DNA of 64,000 nt from JBGPQJ01 sp963829485 (GCA_963829485.1 CAWHIK010000010.1:620001-684000), one strand, 5' to 3'; shown: positions 46,393 through 55,958, numbered from the stretch's first letter. A program made the numbers and translations. Notes: generated by a model from the letters alone, not told the origin.

Positions 46393-47241
46393 CTAATTGT
46401 ACTTATAGAAACCGCGACCGGATTTTCTGCCCAGCCAACCGGCATCCACCATCCGGCGAAGAAGCGGGGCAGGGCGGTACTTGTCCTCGCCGAGATCACG
46501 CTGCAGAACTTCCATCACAAAAAGCACCACGTCCAGCCCGATCAGGTCAGCCAGGGTCAGCGGTCCCATGGGGTGGTTCATTCCGAGCTTCATGACCGTA
46601 TCGATAGCCTCCGGTGTGCCAACTCCTTCCTGAAGGGCAAAAACGGCTTCGTTGATCATCGGACATAAAACGCGATTGGATATGAAACCCGGCGAGTCTT
46701 TCGCTTCGACCGGTTCCTTACCCATTTTTCGGCAGGCATCTAAAATGGTTGCTGTTACCTCGTCAGTGGTCGCCAACCCGCGAATGACCTCCACCAGCTT
46801 CATCAATGGAACCGGATTCATGAAATGCATGCCGATGACCAACTCCGGTCGTTTGGTCGCTGCGGCGATTTTGGTGATGGAGATGGATGATGTGTTCGTG
46901 GCCAGGATGACTCCCGGCCGGGCTTTTTCATCCGCATCACGGAATATCTTCAGCTTCAGTTCAGGATTTTCCGTTGCCGCTTCAATAACAAGGTCCGCCT
47001 CACCGATAGTTGCCAGGTCGCCGACATAGCGGATCTGCCCCGCGGCTTCTTTCTGGGCTTCGGTGATTTGTCCTTTCTCCAACAATTTTGCCGTGGATTT
47101 CGTGATGGTGGCTTTGGCTTTTCCCAGTGCCTCGGGGAAGGCATCCATGCAAGTGACGGTGAATCCGCTGGTGGCAGCTGTCTGGGCGATACCGTTGCCC
47201 ATGGTCCCCGCGCCGATGATGAAGATGTGGTTGATATCCAT
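46393..47241 (-). CDS. hbd: 3-hydroxybutyryl-CoA dehydrogenase
   Basis: NAD(P)-dependent reduction or oxidation of acetoacetyl-CoA/3-hydroxybutyryl-CoA. The 282-aa product has FIIGAGTMGNGIAQ, the catalytic His in GMHFMNPVPLMKLVEVI with Glu nearby, SPGFISNRVL and the C-terminal YKY. ATG 47241 follows GGGAG by 7 nt. It lies between thiolase (12 bp upstream) and the GMC gene (1 bp downstream), so the three form one operon. Confidence 0.93.
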   Translation of the reverse strand: MDINHIFIIGAGTMGNGIAQTAATSGFTVTCMDAFPEALGKAKATITKSTAKLLEKGQITEAQKEAAGQIRYVGDLATIGEADLVIEAATENPELKLKIFRDADEKARPGVILATNTSSISITKIAAATKRPELVIGMHFMNPVPLMKLVEVIRGLATTDEVTATILDACRKMGKEPVEAKDSPGFISNRVLCPMINEAVFALQEGVGTPEAIDTVMKLGMNHPMGPLTLADLIGLDVVLFVMEVLQRDLGEDKYRPAPLLRRMVDAGWLGRKSGRGFYKYN

Positions 47242-47253
47242 GCTCAATCTCCC

Positions 47254-48456
47254 TTATTCGATTTCGATCGCCATCGCCACGGCTTCCGCACCGCCGAGAC
47301 ACAAACTCGCGACACCGCGCTTCAGTCCGCGGTCTTTGAGAGCATGGAGAAGTGTGGCTGCGATGCGTGCGCCGCTCGCGCCGATGGGATGTCCGAGCGC
47401 GATTGCCCCTCCATTGACGTTGACCTTCGTCCAGTCAAATCCCTGCTCCCGAAGGGCATATCCGTTCGCCAGCACCTGTGCCGCAAAGGCTTCGTTGACC
47501 TCGAACAGGTCGACGTCGGTGAGTTTCCATCCAATTTTCTGAAGAAGCTTGGGGATGGCATAAGCTGGAGCGGCGAATAGATACTTCGGCTCAAGCGCTG
47601 CCTGTGCGTACCCAACAATCCGCGCGAGGGGTTTGAGCCCATTCGCATCTGCATAAGCGCGGCTGGAGACGACCATCGCCGCAGCGCCGTCGTTCAGGCT
47701 GGATGCATTCCCTGCGGTTACTTTGCCATCCGGTTTGAACGAGGGCTTTAGTTTCGCCAGCAACTCCGCGGTGGAATCCCGCCGGGGACCTTCGTCGGCT
47801 GTCACCACGGTCACTTCCCCCTTGCGGCCAGGAATTTCCACCGGAACGATCTCATCTTTGAATTTACCCGCATCCATGGCGGCGACGGCTTTCTGGTGGC
47901 TGATTGCTGCATATTGGTCCATCGCCTCGCGCGTGACTTCGTATTCATCGGCGATAAATTCCGCCGCCATGCCCATCGCCCAATTCTCGAAAGGATCCCA
48001 CAAGCCGTCGTGGAGGAGGGCATCCTTCAGTTCGACATGTCCGTAGCGCATCTCGCCTGTCCGCCCCGGGACCAGGTAGGGGGCGCGCGACATGGATTCC
48101 ATTCCACCTGCGACGAATAGCTTTCCGTCTCCGGCGCGAATCGCCTGAGCCGCGGACATGGCCGCCTTTAATCCGGAACCGCAGACTTTATTGAGCGTGG
48201 TGGCTCCCACGGTAAATGGCAAGCCTGAAAAGATGGCTGCCTGCCGGGCTGGCGCCTGCCCCACGCCAGCCTGGACCACGTTGCCCATCAGCACCTCGTC
48301 CACTTCATCCAGCTTGGGGATCCCTGCACGCTCGACGGCGGCTTTGATGGCAATAGCACCCAGTTTGGGCGCGGATATTCCGTTAAAGGCACCTTGGAAT
48401 TTACCGACCGGTGTACGGACAGCGCTCAGAATGACAGGTTCGGTTTCTTGGCTCAT
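47254..48456 (-). CDS. Acetyl-CoA C-acetyltransferase (thiolase)
   Basis: Condenses two acetyl-CoA to acetoacetyl-CoA or cleaves 3-ketoacyl-CoA. The 400-aa product has the nucleophile Cys in NKVCGSGLKA, GGMESMSRAPY, the catalytic His in GGAIALGHPIGASGAR, and a second Cys in ASLCLGGAEAVAM. The start ATG 48456 has AGGAGG upstream; the longer frame is not supported. It leads the thiolase-HBD-GMC operon. Confidence 0.94.
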   Translation of the reverse strand: MSQETEPVILSAVRTPVGKFQGAFNGISAPKLGAIAIKAAVERAGIPKLDEVDEVLMGNVVQAGVGQAPARQAAIFSGLPFTVGATTLNKVCGSGLKAAMSAAQAIRAGDGKLFVAGGMESMSRAPYLVPGRTGEMRYGHVELKDALLHDGLWDPFENWAMGMAAEFIADEYEVTREAMDQYAAISHQKAVAAMDAGKFKDEIVPVEIPGRKGEVTVVTADEGPRRDSTAELLAKLKPSFKPDGKVTAGNASSLNDGAAAMVVSSRAYADANGLKPLARIVGYAQAALEPKYLFAAPAYAIPKLLQKIGWKLTDVDLFEVNEAFAAQVLANGYALREQGFDWTKVNVNGGAIALGHPIGASGARIAATLLHALKDRGLKRGVASLCLGGAEAVAMAIEIE

Positions 48457-48508
48457 TTCTCCTCCTGGTCGTTGGTGGTTATTGAGTCGAAGGCAAGGAA
48501 ACTCTTGT

Positions 48509-49195
48509 TTATAGTTTGGACTTCTTGTTCTCAAGCCACTTGAGAGCTTCTCGTTTACTGAGCGGGTGAAGCGGGGTTTCGGCGACAAAGGTACGCACGC
48601 CCTCCGGATCCACCCGTGAATATTGCCTCAGCGACCATCCGATGGCTTTATTGATGAAAAATTCCTTTGAACCCAGGTTTTCACGGATCAGATCGCACAA
48701 AAGGGGGAAGTCGGTATCCTTTTTATATCCTAATTGAAAAAGCAGAGTGGTCCGCCTCAACCAGAAGTTATCCGACTTTCGCCAGCGGGAGATGGTTTTC
48801 TCCTTCGTTTTTGGGAACCGTTTGAAATGAGTGCCAACGGTACCGCCGGCAATGCTGTCCACTGTGTCCCACCAGGATTTGGTAACCAGCAGGTACTCGA
48901 TGGTTCGTATGAATTCAGCTGGAAGCTCCTTCTCCATCCTGCTCAGTAATCCAACTGCGGCGTATTGGTACTCCCGCTCCGGCAGTGCCCACAGGTCTCG
49001 CAGGATATTGTCCAGATCCGCAATGTCCGCTAGACCGTGGTGGTCGAGGAATTGTTTATTGAGTTCTGCCAATTCGGGGGATTTAATGCCCAGGTAGTCA
49101 AACTGGTCCCGCATGTACGCTTTCATCGGCACTGCCTTTTTTGGATCGGCATGCTGTTGGTAAAGCGTGCGTAGAGCTTTGACGTAAGGATGCAT
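48509..49195 (-). CDS. alkD: DNA alkylation repair protein, AlkD-like
   Basis: AlkD-type DNA glycosylases remove bulky or positively charged alkyl bases through a HEAT-like helical fold. The 228-aa product fits in length. The conserved WWDTVDSIAGGTVG, with Asp, and FWLRRTTLLFQLGY are typical, as are FINKAIGWSLRQYSR and ALKWLE near the end. It lies upstream of the thiolase operon with a 50-bp gap. Confidence 0.88.
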   Translation of the reverse strand: MHPYVKALRTLYQQHADPKKAVPMKAYMRDQFDYLGIKSPELAELNKQFLDHHGLADIADLDNILRDLWALPEREYQYAAVGLLSRMEKELPAEFIRTIEYLLVTKSWWDTVDSIAGGTVGTHFKRFPKTKEKTISRWRKSDNFWLRRTTLLFQLGYKKDTDFPLLCDLIRENLGSKEFFINKAIGWSLRQYSRVDPEGVRTFVAETPLHPLSKREALKWLENKKSKL

Positions 49196-49317
49196 TCTGC
49201 TGTGATCCTTATACTCTCAGGAGTTATTCTGTAAATACTATAACCTGAATTTCCTCTGAGGACAATCGGCAAAAGAATATTACAGCTTTTATCCTGGCAA
49301 TGCCGCCTCCGTAAACC

Positions 49318-49806
49318 TTACCCTTTCCAAGCTTCTTTTATTCTTTTATAGGTCTCATCGATCGTCTCGGGGAGCACTCGGACTTCTCCCACGGTGGACA
49401 TGAAGTTCGTGTCACCCGACCAGCGCGGCACGATATGAAGGTGAACATGCCCTGGCACGCCAGCGCCGGCAGCCTCCCCTATGTTCGCTCCGACATTGAA
49501 CGCCTGTGGCTTGTAGACCACTTTCAATGTGGCGATACTTTGCGAAACCAGCTCCATCATTTCACCGCGGGTATCGGGATCCAGCTCATCCAAATTGGCT
49601 CGATGGATCAAGGGTGCGACCATCATATGCCCGCTTGTATAGGGAAACAGGTTCAAAAGGGCAAATGACAATTTCCCGCGGGCGATCACAAGATTCCCGG
49701 AATTGTCCTGTTTGGCTTGAGCCAGGCAGAAAATGCAACCATCCTTCTCGTTACCTTTTGCGTTTTGGATGTATTTCATCCGCCAGGGGGAGAATAGTCG
49801 TTTCAT
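49318..49806 (-). CDS. HIT-family nucleotide phosphorylase/hydrolase (Ap4A-type)
   Basis: The 162-aa product has the histidine triad HVHLHIVPRW and an N-terminal MKYIQN...GCIFC block typical of bacterial HIT proteins related to Ap4A phosphorylase or ATP adenylyltransferase. Two Cys in CIFC may help bind zinc. It is cytoplasmic. A gap of 112 bp separates it from xseA, which is divergent. Confidence 0.88.
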   Translation of the reverse strand: MKRLFSPWRMKYIQNAKGNEKDGCIFCLAQAKQDNSGNLVIARGKLSFALLNLFPYTSGHMMVAPLIHRANLDELDPDTRGEMMELVSQSIATLKVVYKPQAFNVGANIGEAAGAGVPGHVHLHIVPRWSGDTNFMSTVGEVRVLPETIDETYKRIKEAWKG

Positions 49807-49917
49807 GGATCCTCATTTGATTTCGTTTAACTCAGTGCTTTGGATTATAAAACAAATAGGCGCCGGAGAGTCTTTAACCATGTTGACATGCGTCTGATTG
49901 AAGAGTATCCTCATCTC

Positions 49918-51117
49918 ATGAGCCAAATTCCGCTCTTCGAGACGACACCCCACTGGACGGTCACTGAACTGACCCGATACCTGCGGCAGGTGCTTGAATC
50001 TGACTCCAGCCTTCAGGATGTCTGGGTGCAAGGGGAAATCTCCAATTTTTCGCGACCTTCATCCGGGCATATTTATTTTACGTTGAAGGATTCAGGATCA
50101 TCCCTTCGATGCGTGGTATGGAAGACCGATGCTTCGCGTCTGCGGCTCGCCCTGCAGGATGGGATAGCCGTTGAGGCGCACGGTGCTATAAGTGTATACG
50201 AAGTTGGGGGACAGTACCAACTCTATGTCAACCTGATCAAGCCAGTGGGGGAGGGTGTGCTTTTTCAGGAGTTCCTGCGGCTGAAGGCTTTGCTTGATGC
50301 CGAAGGGTTGTTCGATCCCGCTCGAAAACGTCCCATCCCGGAGCTGCCACATCGGATTGGGATCATCACCTCGCCCACGGGCGCTGCCCTGCGGGACATG
50401 CTCAATACACTGCGTCGTCGGTTGCCGCTCGCGGAGGTGATCCTTGCTCCTTCGCCTGTTCAAGGGGATGACGCTCCCCCCAAGCTGGTGGCGGCCTTGA
50501 AAGTCATGGACCGGCTCGGGCTGGATGTGATCCTCCTTGCCCGCGGCGGCGGTTCCATTGAAGACTTGTGGGCATTCAATGACGAAAGGGTGGTGAGGGC
50601 TGTCGCCGCGTCCGCAACTCCTGTGATCTGCGGAGTTGGGCATGAAACGGATTTCACGCTTGCTGACTTCGCCGCCGACCTTCGCGCGCCCACGCCCACC
50701 GCCGCTGCGGAATTAGCGACCCCCGTTTCAGCGGCTGATCTGATCGACTCATTGGATCAATCTCAGGAACGGTTGATTGGATCGCTCGAATTGTTATTGG
50801 ATCGGTTCACATCAAAGTTGGAAACACTTGATTTTCGCTTGAAGCAATTTTCTCCATCCCGCCGGCTGCAAACGGACAGGCAGCGGGTGGACGAGATGAG
50901 CAGAAGGCTTGAGTCTGTGATTCGCCACAGACTGGAATTATCCACGTTGAAAGTTCAGGCTCACGAGCAAAGACTGAATGCTCTCAGTCCATTGGAAGTT
51001 CTAAAGCGTGGATTTGCCGTTGTAAATCGAACGAAGGATGGAAAACTCGTCCATTCTGTGAAGCAGGTGAAAGCTGGTGACGACCTGCAGATCAGGGTGT
51101 CTGGACGGATCGTTTGA
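49918..51117 (+). CDS. xseA: Exodeoxyribonuclease VII large subunit
   Basis: Catalytic subunit of the bidirectional single-strand nuclease ExoVII. The 399-aa product has an N-terminal OB fold (VWVQGEISNFSRPSSGHIYF), the catalytic region with IGIITSPTGAALRDM, LARGGGSIEDLWAFN and GHETDFTLADFAAD, then a long coiled coil. ATG 49918 gives the usual N-terminus (TVTELTRYLRQVL); earlier starts at 49840 or 49888 lack a good Shine-Dalgarno. The small subunit follows. Confidence 0.94.
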   Translation: MSQIPLFETTPHWTVTELTRYLRQVLESDSSLQDVWVQGEISNFSRPSSGHIYFTLKDSGSSLRCVVWKTDASRLRLALQDGIAVEAHGAISVYEVGGQYQLYVNLIKPVGEGVLFQEFLRLKALLDAEGLFDPARKRPIPELPHRIGIITSPTGAALRDMLNTLRRRLPLAEVILAPSPVQGDDAPPKLVAALKVMDRLGLDVILLARGGGSIEDLWAFNDERVVRAVAASATPVICGVGHETDFTLADFAADLRAPTPTAAAELATPVSAADLIDSLDQSQERLIGSLELLLDRFTSKLETLDFRLKQFSPSRRLQTDRQRVDEMSRRLESVIRHRLELSTLKVQAHEQRLNALSPLEVLKRGFAVVNRTKDGKLVHSVKQVKAGDDLQIRVSGRIV

Positions 51118-51157
51118 AACCAGCGTTGTTTCGAAAAAAGAAGGCAGGTAGATAATC

Positions 51158-51388
51158 ATGGCAAAACAAAAATCCGCGATGGACCTATCGTTTGAAGATG
51201 CCTCTAAAGAACTGGAGGCACTTGTCGCAGCTCTTGAAAGTGAGCAGAAAACTCTCGAAGAAGCAGTGGCATTATTTGAGCGGGGACAAGCGCTGGTCAA
51301 ACGCTGCGCCGAATTGCTGGAGAAGGCAGAATTGAAAATCAAGGAGCTTTCAGGAGACAAGCTGGTTGACTACGAAGGCGATGCCTGA
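51158..51388 (+). CDS. xseB: Exodeoxyribonuclease VII small subunit
   Basis: The 76-aa product has the compact helical XseB pattern: LSFEDASKELEALVAALE, then TLEEAVALFERGQALVKRC. It binds the coiled coil of XseA. It follows xseA by 40 bp and its TGA overlaps the next ATG as TGATG, so translation is coupled to the membrane protein gene. Confidence 0.93.
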   Translation: MAKQKSAMDLSFEDASKELEALVAALESEQKTLEEAVALFERGQALVKRCAELLEKAELKIKELSGDKLVDYEGDA

Positions 51389-51849
51389 TGGAATCGTCCA
51401 GCCTGATAACCATTTTTCAAAACCAGATACTGGTGATGGCACTCATCACCTGGTTTATCGCCCAGGCGGTCAAGCCTTTCATCGGCTATCTGATCACCAG
51501 GGAATTCGATTGGAAAATGTTCTTCAGCACCGGCGGTATGCCCAGCTCTCATTCCACCTTGGTTACCTCCGTGGCAGTTGGAGTGGGACTAATGGTCGGG
51601 TGGGCAACTCCTGTTTTTGCGGTTGCTGCAACGCTCGCGGTGGTTGTGATCTATGACGCAGCGGGTGTGCGCCGGCAGGCCGGGATTCATGCGCAGACGA
51701 TCAATCTCCTTGTGCAGGAAGTCCTTCAAGGACACCCGATATCGGATACACAGCTTCGGGAAGTGCTGGGGCATACGCCTATTGAAGTATTTGGCGGGAT
51801 ATTATGGGGGAGCATCGCCACTTATACATTGTGGTACTTATGGTTGTGA
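51388..51849 (+). CDS. DUF212 / divergent PAP2-family membrane protein
   Basis: The 153-aa product has about four membrane helices and the family signature FSTGGMPSSHSTLVTS followed by YDAAGVRRQAGIHAQ. These resemble acid phosphatase (PAP2) motifs but are diverged. The substrate is probably a membrane-linked phosphate; not proven for the family. It is coupled to xseB by TGATG. Confidence 0.88.
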   Translation: MESSSLITIFQNQILVMALITWFIAQAVKPFIGYLITREFDWKMFFSTGGMPSSHSTLVTSVAVGVGLMVGWATPVFAVAATLAVVVIYDAAGVRRQAGIHAQTINLLVQEVLQGHPISDTQLREVLGHTPIEVFGGILWGSIATYTLWYLWL

Positions 51850-51863
51850 GCCGTCAGGCACTC

Positions 51864-53435
51864 TCAAGTCAACCGTTTCTTTAAATAACCCAGCATCGAA
51901 CGAAGCTCCGGGACGCGCAGAATAACAAGGCATAATCCATAAGCAAGCGCTCCCAGTGCCATCCCACCCAGTCCGATCAGCCAAAGATTCATTTGCCCGC
52001 TCAGCTGAATCCACACAACCAGAGTGAAGCCCATGACAAGGCTTGCGATGGCCGCTGCCAGGAGACCTCGTCCAATGTGCGAACCCTGGATCCCCTGAAG
52101 CCGGTTGTGCATAAGGATATAAAGAATAGCTGCTTCGATCATGGTCGCGGTGGAGTTTGCCAAAGCTAATCCGCCGAGAGGCATCCATCCAGCCTTCGAA
52201 AATAAATATGAAAAAGCTATACTAAAGACAATATTTAATCCCATCGCGATCGCGCCTATCTTGACCGGCGTTTTAGTGTCATGGAAGGCATAGAATGCCC
52301 TTGAGAGGATTTCCAAAATCGAGTGACCGATTAACCCCACTGTGAAGAACATCAATGCCCAGGCAGTCATTTCCGCGTATTGACGGGTGAACTCCCCCCG
52401 CTCGAATAACATGGATACGATAACCTGCCGGAGCATGATCAGACCAACCGTTGCAGGGAGCGCCAGCAGGATCACACCACGGAGAGTCGCTGCCAGAGAT
52501 GAGCGGATTCCATCGATATCGTTCCGTGCCACCTGAGCGGAAAAGGTCGGCATGGCAGCCGTTGCGATCGATTGGGCAATCGCAGCCTGGGCGACGAGCA
52601 TCAGTGCGAATCCGTAGGTCAACGTGGTCACACTGCCTTCTGCCATCCACGACGCGAGCCAGATATTCACCCAGAAATTTATCTGTACAATCGCCACGCC
52701 CAGGACGCGGGGTCCCATCAGGCGCAGGACTTCCCGGACAGCCGGGTTATCGAGCCCTAGGTCCGGCAGATAGGAACGCCCATTTAACTTGAGGATTGCA
52801 GGAACCTGGATTAGCAAATGCAAGCTGGCGCCCAGCAACACTCCCCAGGCGAGTCCATCCACCCCCAAAGTGGGCACTAAAAACAATACGCCAAGGATGA
52901 TGCCAATGGAATACATGGACGGCGCAAGGGCGGGGATTAGAAAAACCTGGTGGGCGTTGAGAATTCCCATTAGCAATCCGCTAACGCCAAAAATGACCAC
53001 GGAGGGGAGCATGATCCGCATCAAGTGGATGGTAAGCTGCTCCAGGCTGGGGTCATCCGCGAAACCGGAAGCCAGCAGGTAGCGGACGATCTGGGGGGCA
53101 AAGATCGCGGCGAGAAGCGCGAGAAAACTTAACGAAATGATGACCAAGTTCCCCACTCCGGAAGCCAGTTTCCAGGCGGATTTTCGATCGTCTTTAACCA
53201 GAAATCCGGTGAACGTGGGGATGAACGCCGAGCTGAGAGCGCCGCCAGCGACGAGTACAAAAAGCGTTTCAGCGACGCGGTTGGCGGCGATGAAGGGATC
53301 CAGCACGGTGCCTGCGTCAAACGCACCTGCGACAAGGATAATTCGCACCAGGCCGATGATCTGCCCGATGACCAGGGCGATCATCACCGTGCCGGCAGCG
53401 CGGGCAATCTGGCGGTTTGCGGACGATTGTTCCAT
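51864..53435 (-). CDS. murJ: Lipid II flippase MurJ
   Basis: Moves lipid II across the membrane for peptidoglycan synthesis. The 523-aa product has about 14 hydrophobic helices and the N-terminal family pattern GQIIGLVRIILVAGAFDAG and GGALSSAFIPTFTGF. The start is ATG 53435 (a GTG one codon earlier is possible). A likely extended -10 lies at 53447-53452. It converges with the DUF212 gene, 14 bp apart. Confidence 0.92.
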   Translation of the reverse strand: MEQSSANRQIARAAGTVMIALVIGQIIGLVRIILVAGAFDAGTVLDPFIAANRVAETLFVLVAGGALSSAFIPTFTGFLVKDDRKSAWKLASGVGNLVIISLSFLALLAAIFAPQIVRYLLASGFADDPSLEQLTIHLMRIMLPSVVIFGVSGLLMGILNAHQVFLIPALAPSMYSIGIILGVLFLVPTLGVDGLAWGVLLGASLHLLIQVPAILKLNGRSYLPDLGLDNPAVREVLRLMGPRVLGVAIVQINFWVNIWLASWMAEGSVTTLTYGFALMLVAQAAIAQSIATAAMPTFSAQVARNDIDGIRSSLAATLRGVILLALPATVGLIMLRQVIVSMLFERGEFTRQYAEMTAWALMFFTVGLIGHSILEILSRAFYAFHDTKTPVKIGAIAMGLNIVFSIAFSYLFSKAGWMPLGGLALANSTATMIEAAILYILMHNRLQGIQGSHIGRGLLAAAIASLVMGFTLVVWIQLSGQMNLWLIGLGGMALGALAYGLCLVILRVPELRSMLGYLKKRLT

Positions 53436-53446
53436 CACGAAGAAAG

Positions 53447-53452
53447 ATTATA
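53447..53452 (-). promoter_or_regulatory. Extended -10 element for murJ
   Basis: Minus-strand TATAAT preceded by TG one base upstream (TGTTATAAT), an extended -10 about 12 nt before the start codon. I find no matching -35. Confidence 0.4.
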
Positions 53453-53481
53453 ACAGTCTGGTTATGAAAATTGAGACGACG

Positions 53482-53487
53482 TATAAT
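53482..53487 (+). promoter_or_regulatory. -10 element for the phospholipase D-like gene
   Basis: TATAAT on the plus strand with only a poor -35 (TGGTTA, 53459-53464, 17-bp spacer). It places the transcript start near 53494, downstream of ATG 53464, which supports TTG 53509 as the true start. Confidence 0.4.
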
Positions 53488-53508
53488 GAGCGGAAAAGGA
53501 GAACGACA

Positions 53509-54615
53509 TTGAGAATACTCTTCCGATTATCGGTCTATGCATTTTTCGTGTTTGTCGTTGCCTGCACACCCGTCGAGGTGCCTTCTGAAATTCCACTCAC
53601 ACCTGTGCCGACGTCCCAGGCTCCTGAGGAGATTCCTTTGCAGGTAGGTTTCGGTTTCGACGGAGGCTGGTATCAAGTTTATTTCACCGACCCGGGCAAT
53701 TCCTTTTCAGACCAACTGAGCGGTGGGGTGGATGGTCCGCTTGTCGAAGCGATAAACTCTGCCCGGCAGAGTGTGGATGTCGCTGTGTACAGCTTGAGTT
53801 TGAACAGCATTCGAAATGCGTTGATCGACGCCTATCGCCGTGGAGTCGCTGTGCGTGTCGTTATGGAAAGTGAGAATATGGACCGCTCCGACCCGCAGAA
53901 ACTGATCGAGGCTGGCGTGCCGGTGGTAGGAGACCGCCGCGAAGGTCTGATGCATAACAAATTCGTTGTGGTCGATCGCTCGGAGGTCTGGACCGGCTCC
54001 ATGAATTTTACCGAGGGTGGAGCTTATTCTGATAACAATAATCTTGTCCGCATCCTGTCCACCCAGCTGGCTGAAAACTACACAACGGAATTCGAAGAAA
54101 TGTTCTTAAGCGATATCTATGGATCTGAGCAGGGCGTCGTAACACCAAATCCTGTGGTCCGAGTTAATGAAGTAAGAATGGACAATTACTTTTCTCCTGA
54201 TGATGGCACCGCAAAGCGGATGAATGAGTTGCTTAACAATGCGAGTGAAAGCATCCATTTCCTGGCGTATTCATTTACCAATGATGAGTTCGGTCAAATC
54301 CTCATTCAAAAAGCAGCTAATGGTTTGGAAATATCGGGAGTGATGGAAGAGGAACAGGTCAACTCGAATCAGGGTACCGAATATGATCCGCTCAGCCAGG
54401 CAGGAATCGATGTGAGATTGGATGGCAACCCGGAATTGATGCATCATAAAGTATTTATCATCGATGGGAAAGTGGTCATCCTGGGCTCGTATAATTTCAG
54501 CAAGAACGCTGAAGAGAATAATGACGAGAATACGTTGATCATTTTTGATCAAGCCATCGCAGAATTGTACCTTTCAGAATTTCAACGTATTTACGACCAG
54601 TCCCAGAACCCCTAA
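53509..54615 (+). CDS. Phospholipase D-like nuclease lipoprotein (two HKD motifs)
   Basis: Exported lipoprotein of 368 aa. The TTG start at 53509 has AAAGGAG 7 nt upstream and gives a perfect signal, MRILFRLSVYAFFVFVVAC, with lipobox VVAC; the ATG at 53464 would put a charged extension before it. Two HxKxxxxD motifs are visible, HNKFVVVD and HHKVFIID, each followed by GS-N, so it is a complete two-lobe phosphodiesterase of the PLD superfamily. Members include nucleases and phospholipases; a surface-anchored nuclease is plausible. A terminator follows. Confidence 0.85.
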   Translation: MRILFRLSVYAFFVFVVACTPVEVPSEIPLTPVPTSQAPEEIPLQVGFGFDGGWYQVYFTDPGNSFSDQLSGGVDGPLVEAINSARQSVDVAVYSLSLNSIRNALIDAYRRGVAVRVVMESENMDRSDPQKLIEAGVPVVGDRREGLMHNKFVVVDRSEVWTGSMNFTEGGAYSDNNNLVRILSTQLAENYTTEFEEMFLSDIYGSEQGVVTPNPVVRVNEVRMDNYFSPDDGTAKRMNELLNNASESIHFLAYSFTNDEFGQILIQKAANGLEISGVMEEEQVNSNQGTEYDPLSQAGIDVRLDGNPELMHHKVFIIDGKVVILGSYNFSKNAEENNDENTLIIFDQAIAELYLSEFQRIYDQSQNP

Positions 54616-54636
54616 ACTCAAGTTGTCGTATAGCCA

Positions 54637-54672
54637 AACAGAGTGAAGGAATCTTCACTCTGTTTTCTTTAT
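54637..54672 (+). terminator. Terminator after PLD-like gene
   Basis: Perfect 12-bp inverted repeat (54637-54648 and 54653-54664) with a GAAT loop and a T-rich tail. Confidence 0.8.
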
Positions 54673-54748
54673 GCCCGTAACTTTTCACCCCAATAAGCGA
54701 CAAAACTGATGAAACCTATCCAATCCGTTAGTAGTTCAAGGAGAAAAA

Positions 54749-55910
54749 ATGAACAAGTTTTCCCGCTTTATCCTTATCAGTGTCTTCTCTCTGGCAGCGA
54801 TTTTTCTGGCAGCCTGCAATGCAGCGCTTCCGGCCGGTGCGGAGGCAAGTGTCTCGCAGGATGGACAAAGCGCCCAGGTGGAATTCACCGGTGTTGTGGA
54901 CTCGATTTCTGCTGACCAGTGGGTGGTCTCCGGGCAAACCTTATTGGTGAATGCCCAGACGATCATCGATGGCGTTTTTGCTGCAGGTGATTCGGTAAAA
55001 GTCAATGCAACCATCACGTCCGATGGTGCAGTAACTGCCAATAAACTTGAATCTCCATCAGCCGATGATTCAGTCTCAAGTGCAGATGACTCGCAACCAT
55101 TACCTGGCACGTTTGATGATAGCGGAAATGAGTATTATGGTCTGGTAGAAACGATTTCCGCAGACTCATGGTCGGTAAGTGGACAGACTTTCGCAGTCAA
55201 TGCCCAGACGGAATTCAAGAACAATATTCTGGTCGGGGATTCAGTCAAAGTCCATTTTGTGGTCAACAGCGACGGCACTTATACTGCCACGGAGATCGAA
55301 TTGGCTGTGGATCAGGCACAGGATGATTTCGCAGAACAACTCAAGCGACCAGGAAATAACCGGCAAAGTGGAAGCCTTTACCCCCGAAGCATGGACTGTC
55401 AAAGGCCAGGAATTCAAGATCGACGCGCAGACAGAGATCAAGGATAACATCCTGCTGGGTGACGTGGTGAAAGTCCACTACTTTGTGAATGCGGACGGTT
55501 CGTTCACTGCCAGGGAAATCGAACTGGCTGGTAACAACCAGGCTCACAACTCGGAGAAGAAACTGACCGGTGTCCTTCAGCAATTGTCCTCCACCCAGGC
55601 TACCATCGGCGGTGTAGTGGTCCTGATCACGGACCAAACAATACTCGACAGCGGGCTGGTTATCGGTGAAATGGTCAAAGCGGAAGTGGTGACCAACCCG
55701 GATGGCAGCATGACCGCCCTGGAGATAGAAACCTTCAATAACTCCAATTCGGGAAATGACGATAACGGTGGTTCGGGTAACTCCGGCAAAGGCAGCGGGA
55801 ACAGCGGTTCCGGTTCAAACAGTGGTTCTGGAAGCGATGACTCTGATGACAGCGACGATGACCAAGGTGGTACTCCTGAACCTGGTGATGACAATGGCGG
55901 TGATAATTAA
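54749..55910 (+). CDS. DUF5666-repeat lipoprotein, one frameshift
   Basis: Repaired product is about 386 aa. It has a lipoprotein signal with lipobox LAAC and then four tandem units of about 58 residues, each reading like G-V-V-x-S-I-S-x-x-W-x-V-x-G-Q, then a segment with DSVKVN or DVVKVH and a TATEIEL-type end (DUF5666-type, OB-like). The C-terminus is a low-complexity Ser/Gly/Asp tail. The frame breaks near 55327-55345; removing one T of 55327-55329 gives DDSQNNSSDQEITGKVEAF, joining units 2 and 3. The upstream Shine-Dalgarno AAGGAG precedes ATG 54749. It is followed, after a hairpin, by the ECF sigma gene and a partner that also carries DUF5666 units. Confidence 0.78.
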
Positions 55911-55930
55911 GAAACCGCAACAAGGAATGG

Positions 55931-55958
55931 ATCCCTCACCCCGAAAGGGGTGGGGGAT
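55931..55958 (+). other. G/C-rich hairpin between DUF5666 gene and sigma gene
   Basis: A 12-bp stem (one G-U pair) with a GAAA tetraloop, without a T run. It may attenuate or stabilise the transcript between the lipoprotein and the sigma gene rather than terminate it. Confidence 0.5.

Noticed and set aside
53137..53508. N-terminal extension of the PLD-like protein
   Set aside because: It is antisense to murJ and lies upstream of the -10; TTG 53509 gives a proper lipoprotein signal.
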